In this document: positions 55,076 to 64,000 of the stretch, one piece after another | Layout of the letters: every line of letters starts with the position of its first letter | Numbering within the stretch: the first letter of the stretch is position 1 | NCBI GenBank assembly: GCA_944323205.1 | Contig: CALURO010000004.1 | Coordinates: forward strand, 161,008-225,007 | Length of the DNA: 64,000 nucleotides | DNA from: an uncultured Mucispirillum sp. | GTDB lineage: Bacteria > Chrysiogenota > Deferribacteres > Deferribacterales > Mucispirillaceae | Direction: 5' to 3' | Translations under genes and position numbers: made by a program | Notes under the pieces: generated by a model | Databases searched by the model: none | Seen by the model: the letters and a program-made list of their open reading frames with translations, nothing else | Told to the model about the DNA's origin: nothing

Positions 55076-55399
55076 TTATAATATAACATTATTAAAAATT
55101 GTTATAATATTTTAAAATAATTATTTGTATATATAAACTATGTTTTATTTTATACAAATTTTATCCTTTTTTAAAAATAAATAAAAAGTGTATGTTAATC
55201 ATTTTAATTAAGTATCTAAATCATAATAATAGTCTTTAGTTTGTAAAAATTATCTTTATATACAATAAGTTATTGTGTATCTTTCTGTAATATGTGATTT
55301 TATTATAATTATGTTATAATTTAATAAAAATACTTGCTTATTTCTAAAAAGTAATATAAAATAAACACTGTTAGAAAATTGTGTAAGTGAGGTTCTATT
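55076..55399. other. Gene-less AT-rich region upstream of the glp operon
   Basis: About 320 bases with no supported frame and very low GC. It must contain the glpA promoter; TATAAT at 55315-55320 is a candidate -10 but lacks a good -35. A perfect 15-base palindrome lies at 55262-55276 (listed separately). No riboswitch fold was recognised. Confidence 0.6.
55262..55276. promoter_or_regulatory. Palindrome, candidate operator of glp operon
   Basis: ACAATAA, central G, TTATTGT: perfect 7-base arms, about 125 bases before glpA. It does not match the FNR or CRP consensus. The binding factor is unknown. Confidence 0.35.
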
Positions 55400-57004
55400 A
55401 TGATATCTACCACAGTTATAATTATAGGTGGCGGTGCAACAGGCAGTGGTGTTCTGCGGGATTTAAGTATGCGTGGTATACCTGCAATAATGCTTGAGCA
55501 GGGCGGCTTAGCATACGGCACAAGTTCTCGTTTTCATGGTTTGCTGCACAGTGGTGCTAGATATGCTGTTAATGATAATGAATCAGCAAAGGAATGTATT
55601 GAAGAAAATATGATTCTTCGTAAGATTGGCAAACATTGTGTTGAATTAACAGAAGGCTTTTTTGTGCAGACACCAGAAGATGATAAAGAATTTGCACCAA
55701 AATGGCTGGAAGGATGTAAAACAGCAGGTATTAAAACTGAGGAGATTTCATTAGAAGAAGCTTTTAAGTTAGAACCAAATCTTTCAAGAGATATTTCTAA
55801 AGTTTATAGAGTGCCAGATTCTTGTATAGATGGTTTCCGTCTTGTTTGGCAGAATGCTATGAGTGCAAGAAGATATGGCGGTGAATTATATACATATCAT
55901 AAAGTAGTAGAAATAATTACTGAAAGCGGTAAAGTTAAAGGTGTAAAAGCCTTAAATAAAGTTACAAATGAGATAGTTGAGTTTGGCTGTGATTATATAG
56001 TAAATGCTTCAGGCTCATGGGCTGGAGAAATGGTTGCTCTTTCTGGTCTTGCTCCACTTCCTATCTCTCCAGATAGAGGAACACTGGTTGTTTTTAATCA
56101 CAGGTTTACATCAAGAGTAATTAACAGACTGCATAAAAGCTCAGACGGTGATATTTTTGTTCCACATGGTTCTGTTACAATTTTAGGTACTACATCTGCA
56201 GAAGCAGATACTCCAGATGATAAAACACCTACAAGTCAGGAAGTAAAACGACTTTTAGATATAGGCAGAGTAGTTTTCCCACATGTAGATGACTATAGAA
56301 TACTTCGTGCTTTTGCTGGTACTCGTCCACTCTATGGAGCAAAGGGAGCAGGCAGGTCTGCAAGCCGTAATTTTAATATTGTTAACCATTCAGAAGAAGG
56401 GCTTGCTGGTTTTGTTTCTATTTTTGGCGGTAAGTTAACTACATACAGGCTTATGGCTGAAAAAGTAAGTGATGTGGTGGCAAATATGGCAGGTGTTACT
56501 GCAAAATGCCGCACAGCAGAAGAGCCTATTATTCCAGATGTATCAGAACACACTTTAAGCAAAGCAAAAAAATATTTTCCTAAAGGAGCAGTAAATATTG
56601 TTGCTGATAGAATAGGTGCAGATTTTGATAAAGTACTTGATAATATTGAAAAAAGTAATGAGAAAAATGAGCTTGTATGTGAATGTGAAATGGTTACTTT
56701 ATCAGAAATTAAATATGTTGCTCAAGATGATGCGTCATACTATTTAAATGATATCAGGCTTAGAACAAGGCTTGGTATGGGTACATGTCAAGGTACATTC
56801 TGTTCTTTAAGAGCAATAGCAGCTTTGGAAAATGAAAATATAGAAATGAAGCTAAAACCTTCAGATAATATTAAAAACTTTTTACAGGAAAGATGGAATG
56901 GGCTTCGTCCAGCATTATGGGGTGGTCAGTTAAGAGAGGCTGAGCTTACAAGAGCAATTTATCTTTCTACACTTAATTTTGATGGAGAAGGTTATGAGGC
57001 ATAG
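55400..57004 (+). CDS. glpA: Anaerobic glycerol-3-phosphate dehydrogenase subunit A
   Basis: GlpA is the FAD catalytic subunit that oxidises glycerol-3-phosphate to dihydroxyacetone phosphate. The FAD site is IIIGGGATGSGVLRDLSMRG (residues 8-27), then YGTSSRFHGLLHSGARYAV. The C-terminal domain has a BFD-like [2Fe-2S] motif, with VCECEM near residue 430 and GTCQGTFC near residue 463. Length of 534 aa is near E. coli GlpA (542). A GTGAGG ribosome site lies eight bases upstream. Followed by glpB and glpC with overlap or tight spacing, forming the GlpABC complex. Confidence 0.95.
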   Translation: MISTTVIIIGGGATGSGVLRDLSMRGIPAIMLEQGGLAYGTSSRFHGLLHSGARYAVNDNESAKECIEENMILRKIGKHCVELTEGFFVQTPEDDKEFAPKWLEGCKTAGIKTEEISLEEAFKLEPNLSRDISKVYRVPDSCIDGFRLVWQNAMSARRYGGELYTYHKVVEIITESGKVKGVKALNKVTNEIVEFGCDYIVNASGSWAGEMVALSGLAPLPISPDRGTLVVFNHRFTSRVINRLHKSSDGDIFVPHGSVTILGTTSAEADTPDDKTPTSQEVKRLLDIGRVVFPHVDDYRILRAFAGTRPLYGAKGAGRSASRNFNIVNHSEEGLAGFVSIFGGKLTTYRLMAEKVSDVVANMAGVTAKCRTAEEPIIPDVSEHTLSKAKKYFPKGAVNIVADRIGADFDKVLDNIEKSNEKNELVCECEMVTLSEIKYVAQDDASYYLNDIRLRTRLGMGTCQGTFCSLRAIAALENENIEMKLKPSDNIKNFLQERWNGLRPALWGGQLREAELTRAIYLSTLNFDGEGYEA

Positions 57005-58262
57005 TGATGTATTAGTTGTTGGAGCAGGTATGGCAGGTCTTATGGCTGCTGTTACTGTTGCTAAGTCAGGGGCATCTGTCAGTGTATTATCTGAGGGTGC
57101 AGGTGTTATTTCAATAGGAAGTGGAGCTGTTGATTTCTTAGGATATGTTAATTGCAGGAAAATAACAGATAATCCATTTAACCACTTATCAGAGCTTGGC
57201 AAAGAGCACCCATATAATATTATTGGTGCAGAAAATATTAAAAATGCTTTTGCAAGCCTTATAGAAATATCTAATGCTAACGGATATGAAATTAAAGTGA
57301 ATGAAGAAGGGCTTAATCAAACTACTGTTTCTATTGCAGGAACAACAAAACCTACATATATATGCAGTGAATCAAATAATGCATCAAGAATATTAAAAGC
57401 TAAAAAAATACTTTTTGCAGGTGTTGAATATTTAAAAGATACTCAGCCTGCCTTAGCAGTAAAACAGGCTAAGCAGTATAAGGTATTTGCTGAGGCTGAA
57501 ATTAATTCAATTTTACTTAAATCTCCATTTGGTAAAACTCACAGAGCATTAAACTGTCTTGATTTAGCACGATATGTAGATAAAAAAGAAGGATTTAACT
57601 GGCTTAAAGGTGAGCTTTCAAAAGTTTCATCTGGTTATGATGCAGTTATTATTCCACCAATATGCGGCACCGTAAATTACACTAAAAATTTTAAAGACCT
57701 GCAAAATATGGGTTTTATTTTAGTTGAAGCGGTATCTATTCCGCCTGGTGTAGGCGGCTACAGGCTTAGAAATGCATTAATAAATGAAGCTAAAAAATTA
57801 AATGTTAAATTTATAGAAAACTGTAATGTACAGCGAGCAGTTGTAGAAGATGGCAGGTGTAAAAGTGTGATAGCACTACACAATAATATAGCTGGTGCTT
57901 TAGAAACAGAATATACTGCAGATAAATTTATTATTGCAACCGGTGGTATAATAGGTGGTGGCATTTTATCTACACCTGATAAGGTATATGAAACGATTTT
58001 TAATATAGCAGTAGATGCTCCAGTTTCTGTTGAAGAAAGGTCAGATAAAAATGTTTTTGGCAGCCATATTTTTACAAGATTTGGTGTAAAAGTAAATAAT
58101 AAACTGCAGGCCTTAGACAGCAAAGGCAGTCCTTTATATGATAATGTATTTTTTGCAGGAAATACTTTAGCAGATTATGATTTTCCAACTGAGAAATCAG
58201 GTTATGGAGTAGCCTGCTCAACAGGTTATACTGCTGCATTATCAGCATTAGCAAGTAAATAA
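56994..58262 (+). CDS. glpB: Anaerobic glycerol-3-phosphate dehydrogenase subunit B
   Basis: GlpB is an FMN/FAD-binding subunit linking GlpA to the membrane subunit. The dinucleotide motif VLVVGAGMAGLMAAVTVAKSG opens the protein, followed by SIGSGAVDFLGYV. PPGVGGYRLRNAL and the C-terminal FFAGNTLADYDFPTEKSGYGVACSTGYTAA match the family. I start at ATG 56994, seven bases after GGAG, overlapping glpA by 11 bases. Length is 422 aa. Confidence 0.93.
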   Translation: MRHSDVLVVGAGMAGLMAAVTVAKSGASVSVLSEGAGVISIGSGAVDFLGYVNCRKITDNPFNHLSELGKEHPYNIIGAENIKNAFASLIEISNANGYEIKVNEEGLNQTTVSIAGTTKPTYICSESNNASRILKAKKILFAGVEYLKDTQPALAVKQAKQYKVFAEAEINSILLKSPFGKTHRALNCLDLARYVDKKEGFNWLKGELSKVSSGYDAVIIPPICGTVNYTKNFKDLQNMGFILVEAVSIPPGVGGYRLRNALINEAKKLNVKFIENCNVQRAVVEDGRCKSVIALHNNIAGALETEYTADKFIIATGGIIGGGILSTPDKVYETIFNIAVDAPVSVEERSDKNVFGSHIFTRFGVKVNNKLQALDSKGSPLYDNVFFAGNTLADYDFPTEKSGYGVACSTGYTAALSALASK

Positions 58263-58277
58263 AAAGGAGAAGTTACT

Positions 58278-59474
58278 ATGTCATCAGAACATATAAATCC
58301 TGATAAATGTATAGCATGTACAATATGCCAGGTACACTGCCCTGTAGCAAAAGTTACACCTAATTTTTTAGGTCCAAGGTTAATAGGACCGGCTTATGAA
58401 AGATTTAGACTTTTAGATGTGACAGAAGAAGAATCTCTGCATTACTGTGCAAACTGCAAAAACTGTGATATTGCATGCCCGCAAGGTGTTGCTATATCTA
58501 CACTTAATATGGTTGCAAGATGCGAATACACAGAGAAAAATGGTGGTAAACTTCGTGACTGGGTATTAAGTCATGGTGGTTTTTTAGCTGATTTATTTAA
58601 ATATATTCCTACATGGCTTAAAAACTTTGGTATGCATAACCCTGTAACAAGGCTTTTACTAGATGCAATAGGTATTTCTAAAAAAGCACCAATACCAAAA
58701 TTTGATAAGCATTTTAGACTTATTTATAAAAAATTAAAACAACCAAAATTAGATAAAAAAATAGTATATTTTCCGGGCTGTTATGTTGATGATTATGATT
58801 ACTCTATTGGTTTAGATATGATTTGGATATTTAATCAGGCAGGGTATGAAGTAATAGTTCCTAAGCAGTTTGTATGCTGCGGTCTTCCACTTGTTTCTAA
58901 TGGATTTATGAAAGATGCAGCAAAAAATGCAGCAAAAAATGTATCAGTTATTAAAGAATATCAGGAAAAAGGTATCCCTGTTGTAACAGGTTGTCCAAGC
59001 TGTGCTTTAATGTTTAAAAAAGATGTGCCAGAAATGTTTCCAGATGTTGTTTATGACAGTTATAAAGGCGGTGTAATGGACGCTCAGGAATTTCTTATGG
59101 GCTGTGTTGAGCGTGGTGAATTAAATTTTGCAGGTAAAAATTCTACAAAATCAATTATATATCATTCCCCATGTCATTTAAGAGCACAGGGCATAGGGTT
59201 GCCAAGTATAGACTTAATTGAAAAACTTACAGGCAGTAAAATACAAAATGCACAGGCTGGCTGCTGTGGTATTTCAGGAAGTTATGGATTTAAAAAAGAA
59301 AAATATCAAATAGGGCTTGATGTAGGTAAAGAGCTTTTTGATACAATTAAAAACAGTAACTGTGAGATTGTAACTACAGAATGTGGTACATGTCAAACAC
59401 AGATTAAGCATGGAACAGGTCAGAAAGCATATCACCCTGTTACTGTTATTAGAAAATTAGTAGAAAATAAGTAA
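58278..59474 (+). CDS. glpC: Anaerobic glycerol-3-phosphate dehydrogenase subunit C
   Basis: GlpC anchors GlpAB to the membrane and passes electrons to quinone. Two ferredoxin clusters are seen: CIACTICQVHCPVAKV (residues 11-26) and CANCKNCDIACPQG (about 56-69). Two CCG domains follow, with FVCCGLP and AGCCGISGSYG. Length of 398 aa is typical. A strong RBS (AAAAGGAG) lies before the ATG. The operon continues to a membrane protein and glpK. Confidence 0.94.
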   Translation: MSSEHINPDKCIACTICQVHCPVAKVTPNFLGPRLIGPAYERFRLLDVTEEESLHYCANCKNCDIACPQGVAISTLNMVARCEYTEKNGGKLRDWVLSHGGFLADLFKYIPTWLKNFGMHNPVTRLLLDAIGISKKAPIPKFDKHFRLIYKKLKQPKLDKKIVYFPGCYVDDYDYSIGLDMIWIFNQAGYEVIVPKQFVCCGLPLVSNGFMKDAAKNAAKNVSVIKEYQEKGIPVVTGCPSCALMFKKDVPEMFPDVVYDSYKGGVMDAQEFLMGCVERGELNFAGKNSTKSIIYHSPCHLRAQGIGLPSIDLIEKLTGSKIQNAQAGCCGISGSYGFKKEKYQIGLDVGKELFDTIKNSNCEIVTTECGTCQTQIKHGTGQKAYHPVTVIRKLVENK

Positions 59475-59557
59475 ATATAATTTAGATAACAGGCTAAATT
59501 TTTAGGAGCGAATATAGAGTAAATTGTAATCAATACATAAAAAATAAGGAGGTTCTT

Positions 59558-60541
59558 ATGAGTGATGTTGTTGTTACTATTATCTATGCTTTTTGCGGCG
59601 GAATATTTGGTGCAAGTATAGGTGCTTTATGGGCATTTATTTTATGTACGATTACTGCAGTAATGGGTTCATTAGTAGTATTAGCAGGCGGCTCTGATTT
59701 TATTTTAATGCAGGTGGCATTAGGGCCAATATTTGGACCTGCAACAGGTGGGTTTTTATCAGGTGTAGTTGCAGCTACTTATTCTCATGGTATTAAAAAT
59801 AATCACCCAACTAATAATGCTAAGGATATAGTTACCCCACTTATGGGAACTTCCTGGGATGTTTTATTTGTTGGCGGCATAACAGCTGTTATTTCTTTTT
59901 ATTTTGCGATGTTATTATCAAAAATACCGTATATTCAGTTAGGTGATACTGGTGCTGTTTCAATCGTTACATTATCACTGCTTTCTCGTGTACTGTTCTT
60001 AAAAGAAAGTATTTTTGGAAACAGAGAATCTATTCAAAAACATGGTATATTTGGCACAAATAATTATGAATTATCATGGTGTGGTTACATGACACCAAAA
60101 CCACTTCTTATGATGATTGGTATATCTATGGGTGGTGTTTCTGCAGCAATTGCAGCAGGTACATTATCTGTTCTTCGCCCTTTAGTTGAAAGTGGTCAGA
60201 TTCATGCAAGCCTTGCCTGGACTGTTCCTCTATTTTTTACATGGGGTATATCTGGTATTATGCTTACAATGATGGCATTAGGTCAAGGTGCAACAGGAAA
60301 AGTGCCTGTTACACATGCAATAAGCCTTGTTGGTGCATTAATGTTTTTACATACAGAACCAATTGTTGGAGTTAATACAGCAATACTATTTGGTATATTA
60401 GGCGGCATTATGGGTATGGCAGTGCAGGAATTTGGAGCAAGAGTTTTCTGGAACCATGGTGGAAACCATATTGACCCACCTGCATTTTCTATCGCAGTAA
60501 ATACTCTTTTTATTAATATATTATTTTCTTTCATAATTTAA
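59558..60541 (+). CDS. Uncharacterised integral membrane protein in the glp operon
   Basis: A 327-residue protein with about eight or nine membrane segments, rich in Gly. Conserved-looking polar spots are [69 protein letters not shown] and [17 protein letters not shown]. It is not an aquaglyceroporin (no NPA boxes) and not the MFS carrier GlpT. It sits between glpC and glpK with a strong RBS (AAGGAGG), the place where a glycerol uptake protein would be expected. A role in glycerol or glycerol-3-phosphate entry is therefore inferred from context only. Confidence 0.7.
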   Translation: MSDVVVTIIYAFCGGIFGASIGALWAFILCTITAVMGSLVVLAGGSDFILMQVALGPIFGPATGGFLSGVVAATYSHGIKNNHPTNNAKDIVTPLMGTSWDVLFVGGITAVISFYFAMLLSKIPYIQLGDTGAVSIVTLSLLSRVLFLKESIFGNRESIQKHGIFGTNNYELSWCGYMTPKPLLMMIGISMGGVSAAIAAGTLSVLRPLVESGQIHASLAWTVPLFFTWGISGIMLTMMALGQGATGKVPVTHAISLVGALMFLHTEPIVGVNTAILFGILGGIMGMAVQEFGARVFWNHGGNHIDPPAFSIAVNTLFINILFSFII

Positions 60542-60561
60542 GATTAAGGAGGCATATGTTT

Positions 60562-62055
60562 ATGGGAAAATATGTTTTAGCATTAGACCAAGGTACAACA
60601 AGTTCAAGAGCTATATTATTTGACAGAGAAAGCAATATAGTTCAGATAGCTCAGCAGGAATTTTCTCAAATTTTTCCACAGGACGGCTGGGTAGAGCATA
60701 ACCCTAATGAAATATTTGATACTCAATCATCAGTTGTGAGAGAATGTGTAAAAAATGCAGGTATATCATCTAAAGAGATTGCAGCAGTAGGTATAACTAA
60801 CCAAAGGGAAACAACTGTTGTGTGGAATAAAAAAACTGGTGCTCCAATATATAATGCTATTGTATGGCAGGATAGAAGAACATCAGCATACTGTGATAAA
60901 TTAAAAGTAGAAGGCAAAACTGGTTTAATTAGAGAAAAAACAGGACTTATTTTAGATTCATATTTTTCAGGCACAAAAATAAAATGGATACTTGATAATG
61001 TAAAAGGTGCTAGAGAATTAGCTGAAAAAGGTGATTTACTGTTTGGTAATATAGATACATGGCTTATTTGGAATTTTACTAAAGGCTCTGTTCATACTAC
61101 AGACCCTTCAAATGCCAGCAGAACATTACTTTTTAACATTAATACAGGTATGTGGGATAAAGATTTATTAGAGCTTTTTGATATTCCAGAATCACTTTTA
61201 CCAAAAGTAGTGCCTTCTTCTGGTGTAATGGGTGAAATGCACCCTGAATTTTTAGGTGCTCCAATACCTATAGCAGGCGATGCTGGTGATCAGCAGGCTG
61301 CAACTTACGGTAATGCATGCACTAAAGAAGGCATGGCAAAAAATACATACGGTACAGGCTGTTTTCTGCTTATGAATACAGGAAAAATGCATAAATTAAG
61401 TGCAAATAACCTTCTTACAACAGTAGCATGGGATTCTGGTAAAGGGCTTCATTATGCATTTGAAGGCTCTGTATATATAGGTGGTGCAGTTGTTCAGTGG
61501 CTTAGGGACGGTCTGCAGATTATTAAAAATACATCAGATACAGAAGCTCTTGGCAAATCTGTTCCTGATAATGGCGGGGTATATATTGTGCCAGCATTTA
61601 CAGGCCTTGGAGCTCCATACTGGGACCCTTATGCAAGGGGTACAATAGTTGGTATTACAAGAGGAACAACTAAAGCTCATATTGCTCGTGCAGGTCTAGA
61701 ATCTATTGCTTATCAATCTTTAGATATAGTACGCTGTATGGAAAAAGATGCTGGTATGAAAATGAGTACATTAAGAGTGGACGGTGGAGCAAGCCGTAAC
61801 AATATGCTTATGCAGTGTCAGGCAGATATGCTTAATGTGGTAGTTGAACGCCCTGTAATTACTGAGACAACTGCACTAGGTGCAGCATACCTTGCTGGTT
61901 TAGCAGTTAATTTCTGGAGCAGTGAGGAAGAAGTACGCTCTATGTGGAAATTAGATAGATGTTTTGAACCGCAAATGTCAGAAGAACGCAGAGAAAAACA
62001 GCTTTACGACTGGCATAAAGCTGTTAAACGGGCTCAAAGCTGGGTAGAAGAATAA
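60562..62055 (+). CDS. glpK: Glycerol kinase
   Basis: GlpK phosphorylates glycerol to glycerol-3-phosphate, the substrate of Glp[24 protein letters not shown] opens the FGGY fold; [50 protein letters not shown] and [14 protein letters not shown] complete the signature set. I start at ATG 60562, nine bases after AAGGAGG; an ATG at 60556 is too close to it. Length of 497 aa is standard. A terminator follows. Confidence 0.96.
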   Translation: MGKYVLALDQGTTSSRAILFDRESNIVQIAQQEFSQIFPQDGWVEHNPNEIFDTQSSVVRECVKNAGISSKEIAAVGITNQRETTVVWNKKTGAPIYNAIVWQDRRTSAYCDKLKVEGKTGLIREKTGLILDSYFSGTKIKWILDNVKGARELAEKGDLLFGNIDTWLIWNFTKGSVHTTDPSNASRTLLFNINTGMWDKDLLELFDIPESLLPKVVPSSGVMGEMHPEFLGAPIPIAGDAGDQQAATYGNACTKEGMAKNTYGTGCFLLMNTGKMHKLSANNLLTTVAWDSGKGLHYAFEGSVYIGGAVVQWLRDGLQIIKNTSDTEALGKSVPDNGGVYIVPAFTGLGAPYWDPYARGTIVGITRGTTKAHIARAGLESIAYQSLDIVRCMEKDAGMKMSTLRVDGGASRNNMLMQCQADMLNVVVERPVITETTALGAAYLAGLAVNFWSSEEEVRSMWKLDRCFEPQMSEERREKQLYDWHKAVKRAQSWVEE

Positions 62056-62067
62056 TATATATAAAGT

Positions 62068-62102
62068 ATGCCCTGTTTACTATATAAACAGGGCATGTTT
62101 TT
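62068..62102 (+). terminator. Intrinsic terminator of the glp operon
   Basis: ATGCCCTGTTTA (62068-62079) pairs perfectly with TAAACAGGGCAT (62085-62096), followed by GTTTTT. Confidence 0.92.
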
Positions 62103-62178
62103 ATAAAAGTTATATAAAATGTTAACTAAATACTTTTATAAATTTTGTAAAAATTTTAAAAAGTATTATTTCAAGCTG

Positions 62179-62739
62179 TTATTTTATAACACCGCATGCA
62201 ACTCTAGCACCACCACCGCCTAATGCATTAGGAACGTCATGGTGATTATCTCCGCCAATATGTATCATTAATGAATGATTTTTTACTTCTTTTAATGATT
62301 TAAGTTTTGGAGCTAAAACAGGGTTAGATGTCATACCTTTACTGTCAAAATATAAAGCTGGCAGGTCTCCTCTATGTCCATTATTATCCCATGGGAAAGA
62401 ATGTTTATTTGTTTTAGCAGGGTCCCAGTGTCCGCCTGCTTTCATACCTAATACACCTTTTTCATCAGGACCACAGTCAGGGTTAACATGAATATGAAAT
62501 CCATGGAGTCCTTCACTAATATTACCTTTAATAAATGGTGTGAAAACTAATCCATAAGGTGATTCTGTTATAACAATGTCACCTATATACTTGTTTTTAT
62601 TTTTATCAAGCAGTTCCATTTTTACAATAATATTATTTTTTTCTTTTCTTGGGTCATAAATCCCATCTTTTGAGTCTGCTGCAAAAGCAGTAATTGAACA
62701 TGCTGATAAAAGCATTAATGAAAGAATTAATTTTTTCAT
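62179..62739 (-). CDS. sodC: Periplasmic Cu/Zn superoxide dismutase
   Basis: SodC removes superoxide outside the cytoplasm, often from host or environmental sources. A signal peptide (MKKLILSLMLLSACSITAFA, cleavage before ADSK) leads the protein. Metal ligands appear in HGFHIHVN, GGHWDP with HSFPWDNNGHRGDLP, and MIHIGGDNHHD; the disulfide partner is in GGARVACGVI. Length of 186 aa is normal. A strong AGGAGG lies upstream. The gene converges with glpK and diverges from pfkA, behind an AT-only palindromic promoter. Confidence 0.94.
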   Translation of the reverse strand: MKKLILSLMLLSACSITAFAADSKDGIYDPRKEKNNIIVKMELLDKNKNKYIGDIVITESPYGLVFTPFIKGNISEGLHGFHIHVNPDCGPDEKGVLGMKAGGHWDPAKTNKHSFPWDNNGHRGDLPALYFDSKGMTSNPVLAPKLKSLKEVKNHSLMIHIGGDNHHDVPNALGGGGARVACGVIK

Positions 62740-62757
62740 TTTATCCTCCTTAGCATG

Positions 62758-62786
62758 ATAATAATAATTATTATTATTAAAGTCAA
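62758..62786 (-). promoter_or_regulatory. sodC promoter overlapped by an AT-only palindrome
   Basis: On the minus strand, TTGACT (62786-62781), 17-base spacer, TATTAT (62763-62758). A 20-base perfect palindrome made only of A and T (62758-62777) covers the spacer and -10. Its form resembles Fur-type boxes (GATAATGATAATCATTATC), so metal- or peroxide-sensing control is possible. AT-rich chance is not excluded. Confidence 0.5.
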
Positions 62787-62887
62787 TAAAAATTATAATA
62801 TTTGTTTAAAAAATATATTTAATAGTTTTAAAATATTTTTTTTTATTGTATATATATAAAAAAAATATAAAAATGGTGTAAATCAAA

Positions 62888-63847
62888 ATGAAAAAAATAG
62901 GTATTATGACAAGTGGTGGTGACAGTCCAGGTATGAATAGTGCTATAAGAGCAGCAGTTAGAGCAGCTTTAAGTTATGATATGATACCATATGGTATATT
63001 ATCAGGTTACAAAGGAATGATAGAAGGCAGTATTTTTGAATTAAAACATTCTGATGTATCAAATATTATAGGCAGAGGCGGCACTATTTTGCAGACAGCT
63101 AGAAGTCAGGAATTTAGAACAGAAGAAGGCCAGAAAAAAGCTGTTGCAAATTTAGAAAAACATGGTATTGAAGGATTAGTAGTTATTGGTGGAGATGGTT
63201 CATTAAGTGGAGCAAAAGTGCTTGATGAAAAGTTTGGTATAAAATCAGTTGGCATACCTGGCTCTATTGATAACGATATATATGGTACAGATGTATCTTT
63301 AGGAGCAGATACAGCATTAAATGTTATAATGGATTCTGTAGATATGATTAATAATACCGCAAGCTCCCATGGAAGAACATTTGTAATAGAAGTAATGGGC
63401 AGGCATTGTGGATATCTTGCTGTTATGGCAGGTATTGCAACGGGTGCAGATGCAGTTATCATTCCAGAAGTTAAGCCTGATTTAGAAAGTATAGCAGAAA
63501 AATTTAAAAAAAGAGCAGTTGATGGTAAAACAAGAAATATTTTAATTGTTGCAGAAGGTGCAGGCTCAGCATATGATTTTGGTAAAAAACTACAGGAAGC
63601 AGGTACATTTGATGCAAGAATAACTGTTTTAGGTCATATTCAGCGTGGCGGATTTCCATCATATTTTGACAGAGTGCTTGGCTCTCGTATGGGTGTTGCA
63701 GCTGTTGATAGGCTTAAAAGCGGAAGAACTGCAGTAATGACAGGGCTTCAGGGTAATAAGATAGAATTTGTATCTTATGAAGAAGTATTTTCTAAAAAGC
63801 ATGAATTAAATAATAATATAATTAAACTGCTGGATATTTTAGCATAA
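62888..63847 (+). CDS. pfkA: ATP-dependent 6-phosphofructokinase
   Basis: PfkA commits fructose-6-phosphate to glycolysis. The N-terminal GIMTSGGDSPGMNSAIRA, VVIGGDGSLSGA (GGDGS is the ATP-type rather than the PPi-type GGDD), GIPGSIDNDIYGTD and VIEVMGRHCGYLA signatures are present, with GHIQRGGFPSYFDRVLGSRMG near the end. Length of 319 aa equals bacterial PfkA. It is preceded by ~150 very AT-rich bases and a weak ribosome site (GGTG). It stands alone before an insertion-sequence end. Confidence 0.95.
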   Translation: MKKIGIMTSGGDSPGMNSAIRAAVRAALSYDMIPYGILSGYKGMIEGSIFELKHSDVSNIIGRGGTILQTARSQEFRTEEGQKKAVANLEKHGIEGLVVIGGDGSLSGAKVLDEKFGIKSVGIPGSIDNDIYGTDVSLGADTALNVIMDSVDMINNTASSHGRTFVIEVMGRHCGYLAVMAGIATGADAVIIPEVKPDLESIAEKFKKRAVDGKTRNILIVAEGAGSAYDFGKKLQEAGTFDARITVLGHIQRGGFPSYFDRVLGSRMGVAAVDRLKSGRTAVMTGLQGNKIEFVSYEEVFSKKHELNNNIIKLLDILA

Positions 63848-63923
63848 ATAAACCCTGCCATTTGAGGCGAACCCAAATTTTTGGACAGATTTAAATTTAT
63901 GCGGTTTGAGTTCTGTATTTTAC

Positions 63924-64000
63924 GAGCCTGTGAAAAAAAGTCTGTAAATAGTGCGAACTTAAGTTTTCTATGATATACTAAAAAAATATGAAAGGAGCTT
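63924..64000 (+). mobile_element. Left end of an insertion sequence running off the window
   Basis: Positions 63924-63977 match 38327-38380 (50 of 54). The sequence starts GAGCCTGTGAAAAAAAGTCT and ends with AAAGGAGCTT at the window edge, a ribosome binding site where a transposase would begin. The ends are reminiscent of IS256/Mutator-type elements, but no transposase residue is visible, so the family is uncertain. Confidence 0.55.

Noticed and set aside
59558..60541. Calling the glp-operon membrane protein GlpF.
   Set aside because: Neither NPA motif nor aquaporin length is present.
62680..62739. SodC as a lipoprotein because of LLSAC in the signal.
   Set aside because: The signal continues to a standard AFA-AD signal peptidase I site and the post-Cys sequence is hydrophobic; lipidation is possible but less likely.
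63848..63923. The stretch GGCGAACCCAAATTTTTGGA near 63867 as an IS3-type terminal repeat.
   Set aside because: Only one copy is visible and no partner or transposase lies in the window.
1..64000. tRNA, rRNA and CRISPR arrays.
   Set aside because: Reading for TTCGA-type T-loops, rRNA cores and regularly spaced repeats found none; a covariance scan could still reveal a divergent one.

Overview
The window is AT-rich (by eye about 30% GC), densely coded and mostly plus-strand. It comes from a Gram-negative bacterium with an outer membrane: it carries lptC-lptA-lptB, kdsB, kdsD, sodC and a periplasmic macroglobulin/PbpC pair. It also carries genes better known from Firmicutes or deep-branching phyla, such as cdaA-cdaR-glmM, RNase Y and a complete mannose-type PTS. 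Together with a flavocytochrome c sulfide dehydrogenase and an anaerobic glpABC operon, this suggests a host-associated anaerobe or microaerophile. A Deferribacterota member such as Mucispirillum would fit, but that is inference; no marker in the window proves it.

Region 1 (0-21.2 kb) is a long co-directional run with many 1-60 bp overlaps. It starts with a partial LysM gene, a LOG-family gene and a reversed mobB. It continues as dinG-pgi-tilS-hpt-ftsH-folP, cdaA-cdaR-glmM-pdxJ-acpS, kdsB-pyrG-kdsD-lptC-lptA-lptB, then rpoN-hpf, and ends at a clear terminator. Its most striking gene is pyrG, whose glutaminase half has lost the catalytic Cys and His.

Region 2 (21.2-31.4 kb) holds rapZ, a complete PTS (EIIA, EIIB, EIIC, EIID, HPr, Enzyme I) and a five-gene YbhGFSR-like ABC exporter operon behind a consensus sigma-70 promoter.

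Region 3 (31.5-43.8 kb) is mixed housekeeping: a ferredoxin-nitroreductase, a glycosyltransferase, queE, a zapB-like gene with zapA, 6S RNA, rarA, 5-formyl-THF cyclo-ligase, rny, a short sigma-70 factor, fccAB, mgtE and recO.

Region 4 (43.8-46.9 kb) looks eroded. It has a 58-codon stub of a polyprenyl synthase, an orphan membrane protein, a frameshifted IS30-family insertion sequence with 20-bp inverted repeats and 14-bp flanking direct repeats, and a coiled-coil remnant.

Region 5 (46.9-64 kb) has the alpha-2-macroglobulin lipoprotein and pbpC, then a glycerol operon glpA-glpB-glpC-(unknown membrane protein)-glpK, sodC, pfkA, and one end of another insertion sequence at the window edge. A copy of that end lies alone at 38.3 kb.

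No tRNA, rRNA or CRISPR array was seen.
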